Assembly (NCBI RefSeq): GCF_964252635.1
Contig: NZ_CAXUNP010000010.1
Span: 41,792-105,791, forward strand
Length of the DNA: 64,000 nucleotides
From: Jatrophihabitans sp964252635
GTDB lineage: Bacteria > Actinomycetota > Actinomycetes > Mycobacteriales > Jatrophihabitantaceae
Reading direction: 5' to 3'
Shown here: piece after piece, positions 16,438 to 26,991 of the stretch
Numbering within the stretch: position 1 is the first letter of the stretch
How the letters are laid out: each line of letters opens with the position of its first letter
The notes under the pieces: generated by a model
Seen by the model: the letters and a program-made list of their open reading frames with translations, nothing else
Databases searched by the model: none
What the model was told of the DNA's origin: nothing
Made by a program: the position numbers and the translations under genes

Positions 16438-17544
16438 ATGAGCGAAGACACCGTGCCGCGCTTCGGCGTGGTCCCTGCGTCCACACGCGTGTCGGCGGCC
16501 GACCGCGAGACGATCCTGCGGAACCCGGGGTTCGGCCGCTACTTCACCGACCACATGGCGCGCGCCGTCTGGACCCGCGACGCCGGCTGGCACGACGCCG
16601 ACGTCCGCGCCGTCGAACCCCTCGTCCTGCACCCGAGCGCGGCGGTCCTGCACTACGCCCAGGAGATCTTCGAGGGGCTCAAGGCCTACCGCCAGCCCGA
16701 CGGCAGCGTGGCCCTGTTCCGGCCCGACATGAACGCCGCCCGCTTCCGCCGCTCCGCCGCCCGCCTGGCCCTGCCCGAACTGCCCGTCGAGATGTTCCTC
16801 GACAGCGTCGAGCAGCTCGTGCGCACGGACGTCGACTGGGTGCCCGACGGGTCTCACGAGGCCAGCTTGTACCTGCGCCCCTACGCGGTGGCCACCGAGG
16901 CCTACCTCGGCGTCCGCCCGGCCGACGAGGTGTTCTACGGCGTCATCGCCTCCCCCGCCGGCGCGTACTTCGCCGCAGGCAGCACCGGGATCACCCTCTG
17001 GGTCTCGACGGAGTTCGTGCGCGCCGCGCCGGGTGGCACGGGTGCGGCCAAGTGCGGCGGCAACTACGCCGCCAGCCTGCTCCCCCAGGTGCAGGCTCAG
17101 GAGCAGGGCTGCGACCAGGTGCTGTACACCGTCGAGGTCGACGGCCAGACCTGCATCGACGAGTCGGGCACCATGAACGTCTTCCTCGTGACGAAGGACG
17201 GCGAGCTGGTGACGCCGTCGCTGGCCGGCGGCACGATCCTCTCCGGGGTCACCCGTGACAGCGTCCTGACCCTCGCCAAGTCCTTCGACCTCAATCCGGT
17301 CGAGCGGCAGGTCAGCCTGGCCGAGGTGTTGGACGGGGTGGCCGACGGCACGATCCTCGAGGTGTTCGCCGCGGGCACCGCCGCCGTCATCACGCCGATC
17401 ACCGGGCTCAAGACCGCGGATCGTGCGTGCACGGTCGCCGACGGGTCGCCGGGCCGGCTCAGCGAGCAGCTGCGCCAGCACATCGTCGACATCCAGTTCG
17501 GCCGGCGCGACGACGAGCACGGGTGGCTGCACCGCGTTACGTGA
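16438..17544 (+). CDS. ilvE: Branched-chain amino acid aminotransferase
   Basis: 368 residues, fold-type IV PLP enzyme. The N-terminal part has YFTDHMARAVWTRDAGWHDADV and the LHYAQEIFEGLKAYR substrate loop. The Schiff-base lysine is K205 in TGAAKCGGNYAASL; a later EVDGQTCIDESGTMNVFLV segment and a phosphate-cup GGTILSGVTRDSVL follow. These are diagnostic for class IV branched-chain aminotransferases. It exchanges amino groups between Leu/Ile/Val and 2-oxoglutarate. The length is normal. An imperfect hairpin follows directly after the stop. Confidence 0.95.
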   Translation: MSEDTVPRFGVVPASTRVSAADRETILRNPGFGRYFTDHMARAVWTRDAGWHDADVRAVEPLVLHPSAAVLHYAQEIFEGLKAYRQPDGSVALFRPDMNAARFRRSAARLALPELPVEMFLDSVEQLVRTDVDWVPDGSHEASLYLRPYAVATEAYLGVRPADEVFYGVIASPAGAYFAAGSTGITLWVSTEFVRAAPGGTGAAKCGGNYAASLLPQVQAQEQGCDQVLYTVEVDGQTCIDESGTMNVFLVTKDGELVTPSLAGGTILSGVTRDSVLTLAKSFDLNPVERQVSLAEVLDGVADGTILEVFAAGTAAVITPITGLKTADRACTVADGSPGRLSEQLRQHIVDIQFGRRDDEHGWLHRVT

Positions 17545-17559
17545 GGCGGCCCGGGTCGG

Positions 17560-17602
17560 GGTTCGCGATGGTCGCGACCCCGTAACGGGTTGGTCGCGAA
17601 CC
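17560..17602 (+). terminator. Hairpin after ilvE
   Basis: The 9-bp arms GGTTCGCGA (17560-17568) and TCGCGAACC (17594-17602) are perfectly complementary, and an inner CCCGT-A-ACGGG stem lies between them. It begins 15 bp after the ilvE stop. There is no T-run, as is common for actinobacterial terminators, so function is inferred. Confidence 0.55.
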
Positions 17603-17653
17603 TTCCGGGGCCACCCGGGTGCGGCGTACGTTCGGCGCGTCGAAAGGCTCGCC

Positions 17654-17908
17654 ATGATCGCCCCTCTCGTGCTCCTCGCCCTGGTGGCCTGCCTGGTGGT
17701 GTGGCGCCGGGTGCGGGCGGGGCGGCGCCGCCGCGAGGCGGGCCGGATGGTGGTGGGCACGTACCCCGAGATTGAGCTGCGCCAGCCCTACGGCGGGTGG
17801 GACGCCGACGCCTACGACGCGCACACCGGACACGACCGCAGTGCGGCCAGCACGCTGCCCGCCAGCGCCGCGTTCGTGCACGGCCTCGCTCCCGTGCGCC
17901 GCCACTGA
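17654..17908 (+). CDS. Small single-pass membrane protein
   Basis: 84 residues. An N-terminal membrane segment (LVLLALVACLVVW, about residues 5-17) is followed by an Arg-rich stretch RRVRAGRRRREAGR, so the C-terminal part is probably cytoplasmic. The soluble tail is rich in Tyr, Asp and Ala without a recognised domain. The start at 17654 is the only in-frame ATG. It lies between ilvE and the aldo/keto reductase gene on the same strand. No function can be assigned. Confidence 0.55.
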   Translation: MIAPLVLLALVACLVVWRRVRAGRRRREAGRMVVGTYPEIELRQPYGGWDADAYDAHTGHDRSAASTLPASAAFVHGLAPVRRH

Positions 17909-17941
17909 TACGACACCGCGACCCCGGGGCAGGGTCTGGAC

Positions 17942-18826
17942 ATGCAGACACGCACCCTGGGCAACGACACCGTCGGCCGGCACGAGGTCGGAGCCATCGG
18001 GCTCGGGCTGATGACCTTCGACCAGACCGGTGACCAGCCCCGCGACCAGCTCCGCGACACCGTCCGCGCAGCCGTCGACGCGGGCGTCACCCTGTTCGAC
18101 ACCGCGGACGCCTACGGGCCGGGTGAGCAACTCGGCCCCGACGCCCAGGGCGCCAACGAGACGCTGATCGCCGGCCTGCTCGACGAGCTGGGCCTGCGCG
18201 ACCGGGTGCTGCTGGCCACCAAGGCCGGGCACGTGCGGACCGACGGGGGTGGTTGGGCGACGGACGGGTCGCCGGCGCACCTGCGCCAGGCCGTCGACGA
18301 CAGTCGACGTCGGCTGGGCGTCGAGCAGATCGCGCTCTGGCAGCACCACCGTCCCGATTCCTCGGTCGACTACGCCGACACCGTCGGCACGCTCAAGGAC
18401 GTGTACGACACCGGCGCCGTCGCCGTGGTGGGACTGTCGAACGCCGACCCGGAGCAGATCCGCCAGGCGCACGCCATCCTCGGCGACGCCCTGGTCAGCG
18501 TCCAGAACCAGTTCTCCCCCGCGTTCCGCAGCAGTGCGGCGGAGATCGACGCGTGCGCCGAACTCGGGCTGGCGTTCCTGCCCTGGAGCCCGCTCGGCGG
18601 CCTGGGCAGCGCCAAGGACCTCGCGAGCAAGCACCCGGCGTTCGCGCAGGTGGCCGACGAGCTCGGTGTCAGCGCCCAGCAGGTCGCGCTGGCCTGGGAG
18701 CTGGCGCAGTCCGCCGTCGTCATCCCGATCCCCGGCGCCAAGCGGCCGCAGTCGGTGCAGGACTCGGCCGCCGCGGCGGACCTGCAGCTGACCGACGAGC
18801 AGCTCGCCAGGCTCGACGACGAGTGA
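17942..18826 (+). CDS. Aldo/keto reductase family oxidoreductase
   Basis: 294 residues, TIM-barrel AKR. The catalytic tetrad is visible: Asp in LFDTADAYGPGEQLG, Tyr just after it, Lys in LLATKAGH, and His in WQHHRPD. The NADPH-binding end is IPIPGAKRPQSVQDSAAA. It reduces aldehydes or ketones with NADPH; the substrate is not evident. The GTG of the next gene overlaps the stop (GTGA), so the following DUF3253 protein is translationally coupled. Confidence 0.9.
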   Translation: MQTRTLGNDTVGRHEVGAIGLGLMTFDQTGDQPRDQLRDTVRAAVDAGVTLFDTADAYGPGEQLGPDAQGANETLIAGLLDELGLRDRVLLATKAGHVRTDGGGWATDGSPAHLRQAVDDSRRRLGVEQIALWQHHRPDSSVDYADTVGTLKDVYDTGAVAVVGLSNADPEQIRQAHAILGDALVSVQNQFSPAFRSSAAEIDACAELGLAFLPWSPLGGLGSAKDLASKHPAFAQVADELGVSAQQVALAWELAQSAVVIPIPGAKRPQSVQDSAAAADLQLTDEQLARLDDE

Positions 18827-19185
18827 CCCCGCCCGACAAGGCCTGCCGGTCGTGCGGGCGCACGATCCAGTGGCGCAAGAAGTGGGAGCGTGACTGGGAC
18901 GAGGTCCGCTACTGCAGCGCCGCATGCCGCAAGCACGGCATCACCGACGTCGACCGGAAGCTCGAGGCCAGCATCCGGCAGCTGCTGTCGACGCGCAGCG
19001 GCACGATCTGCCCGTCGGACGCCGCCCGGGCCGTCGGCACCGAGGACGGCTGGCGCGACCTCATGGAGCCGGCGCGCCGGGCCGCTCGACGGCTCGTTGC
19101 CGCGGGCGAGGTCGAGATCACCCAGGGCGGCCGGGTGGTCGACCCGTCGGCGGCCAAGGGACCGATCCGCATCCGTCGCCGCTGA
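18823..19185 (+). CDS. DUF2256/DUF3253 protein with CxxC zinc-ribbon start
   Basis: 120 residues. Residues about 5-35 hold KACRSCGRTIQWRKKWERDWDEVRYCSAACRKHG: two Cys pairs (CRSCG and YCSAAC) that form a short zinc ribbon, typical of DUF2256. Residues about 40-100 are the winged-helix-like DUF3253 (IRQLLSTRSGTICPSDAARAVG). The fusion of both domains is known in proteobacterial and actinobacterial small proteins of unknown function, perhaps RNA- or DNA-binding. It starts at a GTG overlapping the AKR stop by 4 bp and is convergent with the acyl-CoA ligase gene. Confidence 0.8.
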   Translation: MTPPDKACRSCGRTIQWRKKWERDWDEVRYCSAACRKHGITDVDRKLEASIRQLLSTRSGTICPSDAARAVGTEDGWRDLMEPARRAARRLVAAGEVEITQGGRVVDPSAAKGPIRIRRR

Positions 19186-19198
19186 GCCCCGAGGCCCG

Positions 19199-20743
19199 TC
19201 AGCGCAGCGGTGGACCCCAGTCGGCCTCGCCGCGCAGCCGGCTCTTGAGCAGCTTCCCGCCCGCGTTGCGCGGCAGCGGGCTGGACACGACACGGACGAA
19301 CTGCGGGATCTTGTAGTCGGCCAGCCGTTCCCGGCAGTGCGCGAGCACCGCCTCGACGTCCGGGTCGGCACCGTCCACGCCGACCAGCACCGCGCCGACC
19401 TTCTCTCCCATGACGTCGTCCGGCACCGCGAGGACCGCGGCCTCCCCGACGCCCGGCGCCGAGGCCAACGCGCCCTCCACCTCGACACTCGACACGTTCT
19501 CGCCACCCCGGTTGATGATGTCCTTGGCGCGGTCGACGATGTGGATCCGTCCGTCCTCGTCGGCGCAGACGATGTCGCCGGTCCGCAGCCACCCGTCGAC
19601 CACCGTGGCCGCGGTCTCCTCCGCCCGCTGCCAGTAGGCGGTCATGACGTTCGGGCCGCGGGCGAGCAGCTCACCGGTCAGCGGGTCGCCGTCGAGCGGG
19701 GCGATGGCCAGATCCACGACGGGCATGGCGTAGCCGACCGAGTCGGCGTGCTCGACGGCGTCGTGGTCGGGCAGCACCGTCATCAGCGACGCCGTCTCGG
19801 TCATGCCGTACCCGTTCGAGACCGCGCTGTTGGGGAACGCCCGTTTCAGGTCGAGCACCAGCGACGGGGCGATCGGCGCCCCGCCGTAACCGACCCAGCG
19901 CACGCCGCTGACGTCGGCTGCCGCGAACCGCGGGTGGCGCAGCAGCAACGCGTACACCGCCGGCACGGTGACCAGGAAGGAGATGCGTTCGGTGACCAGT
20001 GCGTCGACGACGCCGGCGAGATCGAGCGCAGGCATGATGACGGCCGCGCCCCCGAGGTAGAGCGCGACGAGCAGCTGGGAGTTGCATCCGGTGACGTGGA
20101 ACAGCGGCACCGAGATCAGCGTGCGCAGGTCCGGGCCGGGTTCGTCGGACAGCGCCAGGGACACCGTCATCGTGCGGGCGTTGCTGAGGAACGCGCGGTG
20201 CGTCGTCGGGACGCCCTTCGGGTGCCCGGTCGTGCCCGAGGTGTAGAAGAACGCGGCCACGTCGTCGGGCCCGAGGTCGTCGACGACGACCGGGTCACCG
20301 TCGGGCAGGGCGACGTCGGGGGCGAGGTCCACGACCGCACCGCAGTCGGCAAGCACGAACTCGACCTCGGGCGGCGCCAACCGGGTGTTGACGGCGACCG
20401 CAATGCCGCCGCACAGCACGGTGCCGAGGAACGCGAGCGTCCAGTCGACCCCCGCCGGGTAGCGGACGGCGACCCGGTCGCCGCGTCCGACGCCCTGCTC
20501 GCGCAGACCCCCGGCCACCCGCGCGGCGGCGTCCCACAGCTGCCGGTAGGTCAGGCGCCGGCCGCCGAGCTCGACGACCGCCTCGGCGTCCGGCCGGTCG
20601 TCGGCGTGGTCGCGCAGCAGGGTGACGAGCGAGGTGGGCAGGTCCTCGTAGTACGCCACGCCCTGCGCGTCACGGGCGATCCCGGTCGTCGGATAGGGGT
20701 AGGCGGCCGACCGCGGGACGGGCACCACGGCGGGCACGCTCAC
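19199..20743 (-). CDS. Class I adenylate-forming acyl-CoA ligase
   Basis: 514 residues of the AMP-binding family. The P-loop-like motif is FFYTSGTTGHPKGVPTTHR; downstream are VGYGGAPI, NGYGMTETAS and the hinge GELLARGPNVMTAYW...DGWLRTGDI, then GGENVSSVEVE and the C-terminal lysine region KIPQFVRVV..LPRNAGGKLLK. It activates a carboxylate as acyl-AMP and transfers it to CoA. Length and motifs resemble fatty- or aromatic-acid CoA ligases. The start GTG at 20743 overlaps the stop of the phosphotriesterase-like gene by 4 bp, so both act probably in one pathway. The open frame upstream of 20743 is a shadow of that gene. Confidence 0.9.
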   Translation of the reverse strand: MSVPAVVPVPRSAAYPYPTTGIARDAQGVAYYEDLPTSLVTLLRDHADDRPDAEAVVELGGRRLTYRQLWDAAARVAGGLREQGVGRGDRVAVRYPAGVDWTLAFLGTVLCGGIAVAVNTRLAPPEVEFVLADCGAVVDLAPDVALPDGDPVVVDDLGPDDVAAFFYTSGTTGHPKGVPTTHRAFLSNARTMTVSLALSDEPGPDLRTLISVPLFHVTGCNSQLLVALYLGGAAVIMPALDLAGVVDALVTERISFLVTVPAVYALLLRHPRFAAADVSGVRWVGYGGAPIAPSLVLDLKRAFPNSAVSNGYGMTETASLMTVLPDHDAVEHADSVGYAMPVVDLAIAPLDGDPLTGELLARGPNVMTAYWQRAEETAATVVDGWLRTGDIVCADEDGRIHIVDRAKDIINRGGENVSSVEVEGALASAPGVGEAAVLAVPDDVMGEKVGAVLVGVDGADPDVEAVLAHCRERLADYKIPQFVRVVSSPLPRNAGGKLLKSRLRGEADWGPPLR

Positions 20744-21708
20744 GTGCCCGCTCGTTCGAAGTAGCGGCGCGGGTTGTCGACGAGCATGGTGGTGAGCTGG
20801 GCGTCCGTGACGCCGGCGTCGCGCAGGGCCGGCAGCACCGTGTCGTGGATGAAGGTGAAGTGCCAGTTCGGGGCGAACTCGTCCACGAACCCGGGCGGGA
20901 ACCAGTCGATGTGACACGACGCGTCGTGGGCCAGCACCAGCTGGTCGGCGTATCCCTGCTCGACGAGCGTGGCGACGGTCTGCACGCGCTGGTCCGTGGG
21001 CAGCAGGACGTCGAGGCCGAACCGGTCCATGCCCAGGTAGCCGCCGGTGTCGAGCAGCTCGCGCAGGTAGTCGAGGTCGGTGCTGTCGCCGCTGTGGCCG
21101 AACACGACCTGCGACAGATCGACACCCTCGCTGCGCAGGACGTCGCGCGCCGCGAGCCCGGTGCGGTGCGGCGCGCTGGTGTGCACGGTGATCGGAACGC
21201 CGGTGCGCTTGTGCGTCTCGGCCACGGCCCGCATCACCCGCTCGACGCCCGGGGTCAGCTGGTCCTCGATGGCGCACTTCAGGAACGCGGCCTTGATGCC
21301 GGTGCCCGCGATGCCGTCCTCGATGTCCCCTACGAACATGGCGACCATGGGCTCGTCGCCCTCGAACAGCGTGCCGGGCCCGACGTAGTGGAAGAAGAAC
21401 GGCACGTCGTTGTAGGTGTAGAGCCCGGTGGCCGGCACGATGTTGATGTCGACCTGCTCGTTGACCCGGGCCACCCGTTCGACGTCACGACCCAGCCCGA
21501 CGACCGTTGGGTCGACGATGGTGTCGACCCCGCGGTCCTTGAGCGCCTGCAGCCTGGTGACGGCGTCACCGACCCGCGTCTGCTCGTCCCACGTCTGCGG
21601 GTAGTTGCGGCGGATCTCCTCGCTGAGCACAAAGACGTGCTCGTGCATGAGCGTCGTGCCCAGCGCCTCCGTCGGGACCGGACCTCGCACCGTCTGGATG
21701 TCGGGCAT
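20740..21708 (-). CDS. Phosphotriesterase-like metal-dependent hydrolase (probable lactonase)
   Basis: 322 residues, amidohydrolase superfamily. Ligands of the binuclear metal centre are visible: H22 and H24 in MHEHVFV, the carboxylated Lys in AAFLKCAIE, His in PITVHTS, His in VVFGHSGDS and Asp in LVLAHDASC. Many such enzymes are promiscuous lactonases (PLL/AHL lactonases), and the few residues around FGHSGDSTDLDYL match that subgroup better than organophosphate hydrolases. The ATG at 21708 follows a GAGAGG site. It is coupled to the acyl-CoA ligase gene by a 4-bp overlap, which fits opening a lactone and then activating the acid. That pathway is inference. Confidence 0.88.
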   Translation of the reverse strand: MPDIQTVRGPVPTEALGTTLMHEHVFVLSEEIRRNYPQTWDEQTRVGDAVTRLQALKDRGVDTIVDPTVVGLGRDVERVARVNEQVDINIVPATGLYTYNDVPFFFHYVGPGTLFEGDEPMVAMFVGDIEDGIAGTGIKAAFLKCAIEDQLTPGVERVMRAVAETHKRTGVPITVHTSAPHRTGLAARDVLRSEGVDLSQVVFGHSGDSTDLDYLRELLDTGGYLGMDRFGLDVLLPTDQRVQTVATLVEQGYADQLVLAHDASCHIDWFPPGFVDEFAPNWHFTFIHDTVLPALRDAGVTDAQLTTMLVDNPRRYFERAGT

Positions 21709-21881
21709 GTGGGTGCCACCTCTCGTGCTCGCGCGTCGGAGACGGCCCGAGTGCGGCGAGCGGCGGTGCCCGGACGGTCTGGACGCTATCGGCGCCGACG
21801 GTGACTGACCAGGGCCCCGGATGTGCGCGTCGACAGCATCCGGACGCAGCATGACCCCATGACCTCTGTCAGGGTGTCGAC

Positions 21882-22565
21882 ATGGAGATCTCGGGTGCGC
21901 ACGTCCTGGTCGTCGGCGCGACGGGCGGGCTGGGCTCGGCGCTGGCCAGGGCCTTGGCCGCCGACGGCGCCAGGCTCAGCCTGAGCGGCCGCGACGCCAC
22001 CCGGCTGTCCGCCCTGGCCGACGAGCTCACCGCGTCGGTGCTGAGCTCGGTGTCCGCCGACCTCGTCGACCCCTCTGCGCCGGCGCGGATCGTGGACGCC
22101 GCGGTTGCCGCGAGCCCGCTGGACGTCGTCGTCTTCGCGGCCGGCGTGGTCGCGTTCGGCGCCGTCGCCGAGCTCGACGACGACACCCTCGATCAGCTGC
22201 TGCTCGTCAACGTCATCGCGCCGGTGCGCCTGCTGCGCGCCGTGGCGCCGCAGCTCGGTCGTGGCGCCGTGGTCGTGAACCTCAGCGCCGTCGTCGCCGA
22301 GACGCCCTTGCCCGGGATGGCGGCCTACGCGGCGTCCAAGGCCGCGCTCACCGCGTTCGACCGCGCCGCCGGCCGGGAGCTGCGCCGGGCCGGGGTCCGC
22401 GTGCTCGACGTCCGCCCGCCGCACACCGAGACCGGCCTGGCGTCGCGCCCGGTTGCCGGTATTTCGCCCCGGCTCGGAGCGGGCAAGTCGCCGGACGAGG
22501 TGGCGGCCCGCATCGTGCAGGCGTTGCGGGACGACGAGGCCGACCTGCCCAGCGACGCCTTCTGA
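21882..22565 (+). CDS. Short-chain dehydrogenase/reductase (SDR)
   Basis: 227 residues, Rossmann fold. The cofactor site reads VVGATGGLGSALARAL (variant of TGxxxGxG), followed by LSGRDATRLSALADEL. The catalytic Tyr and Lys are in GMAAYAASKAALTAFDRAAGREL, and the Ser is in VVNLSAVVAETP. It ends with a short C-terminus lacking substrate-loop length, as in small classical SDRs. The substrate is unknown. The ATG at 21882 follows a CAGGG stretch. It ends a few bases before a palindromic repeat and is convergent with the ComB gene. Confidence 0.85.
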   Translation: MEISGAHVLVVGATGGLGSALARALAADGARLSLSGRDATRLSALADELTASVLSSVSADLVDPSAPARIVDAAVAASPLDVVVFAAGVVAFGAVAELDDDTLDQLLLVNVIAPVRLLRAVAPQLGRGAVVVNLSAVVAETPLPGMAAYAASKAALTAFDRAAGRELRRAGVRVLDVRPPHTETGLASRPVAGISPRLGAGKSPDEVAARIVQALRDDEADLPSDAF

Positions 22566-22567
22566 CG

Positions 22568-22619
22568 CCGACGGTGTGCAGACGCGCGGGCCCAGACACG
22601 CGGGTCTGCATACCGTCGG
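22568..22619. repeat. CGACGGT-type intergenic palindrome, copy 1
   Basis: Arms of 23 bp (22568-22590 and 22597-22619, starting CCGACGGTGTGCAGACGCGC) match at 20 positions around a 6-bp loop. The core CCGACGGTGTGCAGACGCGC recurs on the other strand at 51634-51655, 29 kb away, in the same kind of convergent gap. It lies between the convergent SDR and ComB genes. Confidence 0.75.
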
Positions 22620-22633
22620 ACGCGAGCAGTGGG

Positions 22634-23323
22634 TCAGCCGGCCGTGAGCAGCAGCCCGCCGTCCGTCGGGCGGGCCTCCATCGCGAAGTCGAAGGCGTCG
22701 ACGCGGACGGCCAGCTCGATGTCGCGCGGGTCGACGTGGCCCGGCCCCAGCGCCAGCGTCACCTCGGCCTCGCGGCTGGTCGCCACCGCCCGTGCCGTCC
22801 GGTCCGCGTCGATCGCCTCCCCCGTGCGCACCCGCTCGACCAGCTCCGCGGTCAGCCGGTCGTCCTCGCCGGGGTGGTCGGCACCGCGGTCACCGGTCAG
22901 CACGTAGGCGGGGGCACCGAGCCCGGCCGCGGCCACCGCGCGGGCGGTGGCGGTGGCGCACACCAGGCCGGTCGCCCACCGCCGGGCCGCTCCGGACGCT
23001 GCCACCATGCCGCGCGTGCCGGCCGAGGTCCGTTGTACGAGCTCGCGACCGTCGAGCTCGGCCTGCGACACCTCCCAGGGCGAGTTCGCGAAGTCGAACC
23101 CCGGCACGCGGCGGCCGCCGTCCTCGCCCATCGCCAGCAGGCCGGGCCGCTCCGCCTTCAAGGCGAGGGCCTCGCCGACGGTATCGACGAGCCAGATCGC
23201 CGACGCTCCCCCGGCGAACGCGTACGCCGCCGTGGTGAAGGCACGCAGCACGTCGACCACGACCACCGCTCCCCCGGCCTCGTGGGCCCGGCCGGCGGGC
23301 AAGAACTGGGCGGGGCCGGTCAC
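22634..23323 (-). CDS. comB: 2-phosphosulfolactate phosphatase family (ComB)
   Basis: 229 residues. The ComB fold begins VVVVDVLRAFTTAAYAFAGGASAIWLVDTVGEALAL, with the acidic metal-binding DVLRAFTT, then GFDFANSPWEV and VQRTSAGTRGMVAASGA. ComB removes the phosphate from 2-phosphosulfolactate in coenzyme M synthesis; bacterial homologues without ComA often have other or unknown roles, and no ComA is present here. The GTG at 23323 overlaps the upstream metallophosphoesterase stop by 4 bp, making a three-gene coupled operon. A CGACGGT-type palindrome follows the gene. Confidence 0.85.
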   Translation of the reverse strand: MTGPAQFLPAGRAHEAGGAVVVVDVLRAFTTAAYAFAGGASAIWLVDTVGEALALKAERPGLLAMGEDGGRRVPGFDFANSPWEVSQAELDGRELVQRTSAGTRGMVAASGAARRWATGLVCATATARAVAAAGLGAPAYVLTGDRGADHPGEDDRLTAELVERVRTGEAIDADRTARAVATSREAEVTLALGPGHVDPRDIELAVRVDAFDFAMEARPTDGGLLLTAG

Positions 23324-24081
23324 GGCCGGTCGCCCTGCGGGGTGAAGGCGGCGATCGCGTCCGCGTCGCTGTTGGCAGACCGGACGTACTCGTCGGCCCA
23401 GGCCTGCCGGTCCGGGTAGGTCGACCCGGCGACGACCGCCGCCACGGTGGCGTCCACGTCGACCCGGGTGTGGCGCAGGGTCACCGCACCATCGCGCAGG
23501 AGGGCCCAGGCGCCGCCCGCACGCCCATAGGGCATGCCGACGCTGCCGGCGTTGATGACGAGCCGGCGATCGACGAGCCGGACGTACGGCATGTGCGTGT
23601 GTCCGCACACCACGGTGCGCTGCTCGTCGGTCAGCCCGGACAGTGCGTCGGCCCAGCGCGTCAGGGGCGAGTCGACGAGCACGATATCGTCGTCGCGGCG
23701 CGGGGTGCCGTGACAGAAGACGACCGGCCCGAACCCGTCGACGTCCAGGACGAGCGGGTGCGGCAGCCCGGCCAGCAGGTCGACGTGGTCGTCGGTGAGC
23801 TGCTCGGCCGCCCATGGCGTGATCTCGTCAGGCACGTCGATGTCCTGGCCGCGGCGCAGCGCGACCAGTTCGCGGTCGGCGTTGCCGCGTACGAGGCGCA
23901 CCCGGTCGCCCTCGGCGAGCAGGCGGTCGAGCACCGCGTCGGGTTGCGGGCCGGAGGCGTGGTCGCCGGTCACGACGACGAGGTCGGCGGCGCGGACGTC
24001 GGGTTCGTCGAGGACGGCCGACAGCACCGGCAGCACGCCGTGCACGTCGGACAGCACCGCGACCGAACGGGGGGCGGTCAT
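23320..24081 (-). CDS. Calcineurin-like metallophosphoesterase
   Basis: 253 residues. All the metallophosphatase motifs are present in order: DVHG near residue 12, GDHASG, GNADRE, FCHGTPR and GHTHMPY. This is the YfcE/MJ0936-like type which hydrolyses small phosphodiesters or phosphomonoesters. A C-terminal helical extension, about residues 215-253, includes YPDRQAWADEYVRSA. Both ends overlap neighbours by 4 bp (ATGA upstream, GTGA downstream), so it is coupled with the maltokinase-cap-like protein and with ComB. A phosphatase function for the operon is supported; the substrate is not. Confidence 0.88.
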   Translation of the reverse strand: MTAPRSVAVLSDVHGVLPVLSAVLDEPDVRAADLVVVTGDHASGPQPDAVLDRLLAEGDRVRLVRGNADRELVALRRGQDIDVPDEITPWAAEQLTDDHVDLLAGLPHPLVLDVDGFGPVVFCHGTPRRDDDIVLVDSPLTRWADALSGLTDEQRTVVCGHTHMPYVRLVDRRLVINAGSVGMPYGRAGGAWALLRDGAVTLRHTRVDVDATVAAVVAGSTYPDRQAWADEYVRSANSDADAIAAFTPQGDRP

Positions 24082-24677
24082 ACCCGTACGGCGGCGAGAC
24101 CGACGGGAGGCTGCCCGTCCCAGCTGCCCGTGAGGCGGGCCCGGCCGGGCACGTCGGGCCCGAGCAGGCGCTGCAGGACGAACTCGCACCCGCCGGCGCG
24201 GATCAGGGTGCTGATGTCCTCGTCGACGGCGGTGACGTCGTCGATGACCGGCACCGCCCCGCGATCGCCCTCGACGGACGTCAGCACCGACGGCTCGCGG
24301 TGGGAACCGTCCTCGAGGACCACCTCGGCCTGCGGTGCTGCGGTGCACAGGGCGGTGGCCAGCGCGCGGACGGACACCGCGTCGGTGCACCCGTCGTAGA
24401 CCCAGCGCCGGCCCAGGACCGAGTGCTCGGTGGTGCCGACCGGTACGGCGTCGTCGAGCGGCGCCGCGCGGTAGGTGACCGGAATCTGGAACACCCGATC
24501 GCCCGAACGGACGAGGTGGATCTCGATACCGACCTCACCGTCCGGGTCGTCCCACCGGTACGCGCCGACCACCCCGAGCGGTCCACCGTCGGTGAACCAC
24601 GACCGTCCGGGTGCGAACGCCTGCAGCAGCTCGAGCTTGGACGGGGTCAGGGACGCCGTGTTGTAGAGATGGGCCAC
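24078..24677 (-). CDS. Maltokinase N-terminal cap-like protein
   Basis: 199 residues. The opening MAHLYNTASLTPSKLELLQAFAPGR resembles the N-terminal cap domain of mycobacterial-type maltokinases, which elsewhere precedes a kinase domain. Here no kinase domain follows: the rest (RWDDPDGEVGIEIHLVRSGDRVFQIPVTYR, LGRRWVYDGCTDAV) is a free-standing cap-like domain, as in several actinobacterial proteins of unknown role. It is the first gene of the operon with the metallophosphoesterase and ComB, joined by ATGA overlap. A link to alpha-glucan metabolism is speculative. Confidence 0.65.
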   Translation of the reverse strand: MAHLYNTASLTPSKLELLQAFAPGRSWFTDGGPLGVVGAYRWDDPDGEVGIEIHLVRSGDRVFQIPVTYRAAPLDDAVPVGTTEHSVLGRRWVYDGCTDAVSVRALATALCTAAPQAEVVLEDGSHREPSVLTSVEGDRGAVPVIDDVTAVDEDISTLIRAGGCEFVLQRLLGPDVPGRARLTGSWDGQPPVGLAAVRV

Positions 24678-24707
24678 GGTGCGACCGTACCGCCGGCGCG
24701 AACCCGC

Positions 24708-26918
<2,211 letters not shown>

Positions 26919-26956
26919 GGTCGCGGTCACTCCCCGGGGTTCGACGATCGCAGATG

Positions 26957-26970
26957 TCTTGACGTCAAGA
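26957..26970. promoter_or_regulatory. Perfect palindrome TCTTGACGTCAAGA upstream of icd
   Basis: A 14-bp perfect palindrome lies 39-52 bp upstream of the icd start, in the gap to the DUF2867 gene. It is a strong candidate operator. I cannot name its regulator from sequence alone; the position fits control of icd. Confidence 0.6.
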
Positions 26971-26991
26971 TACCTTGCTCGCGCGTCACTG

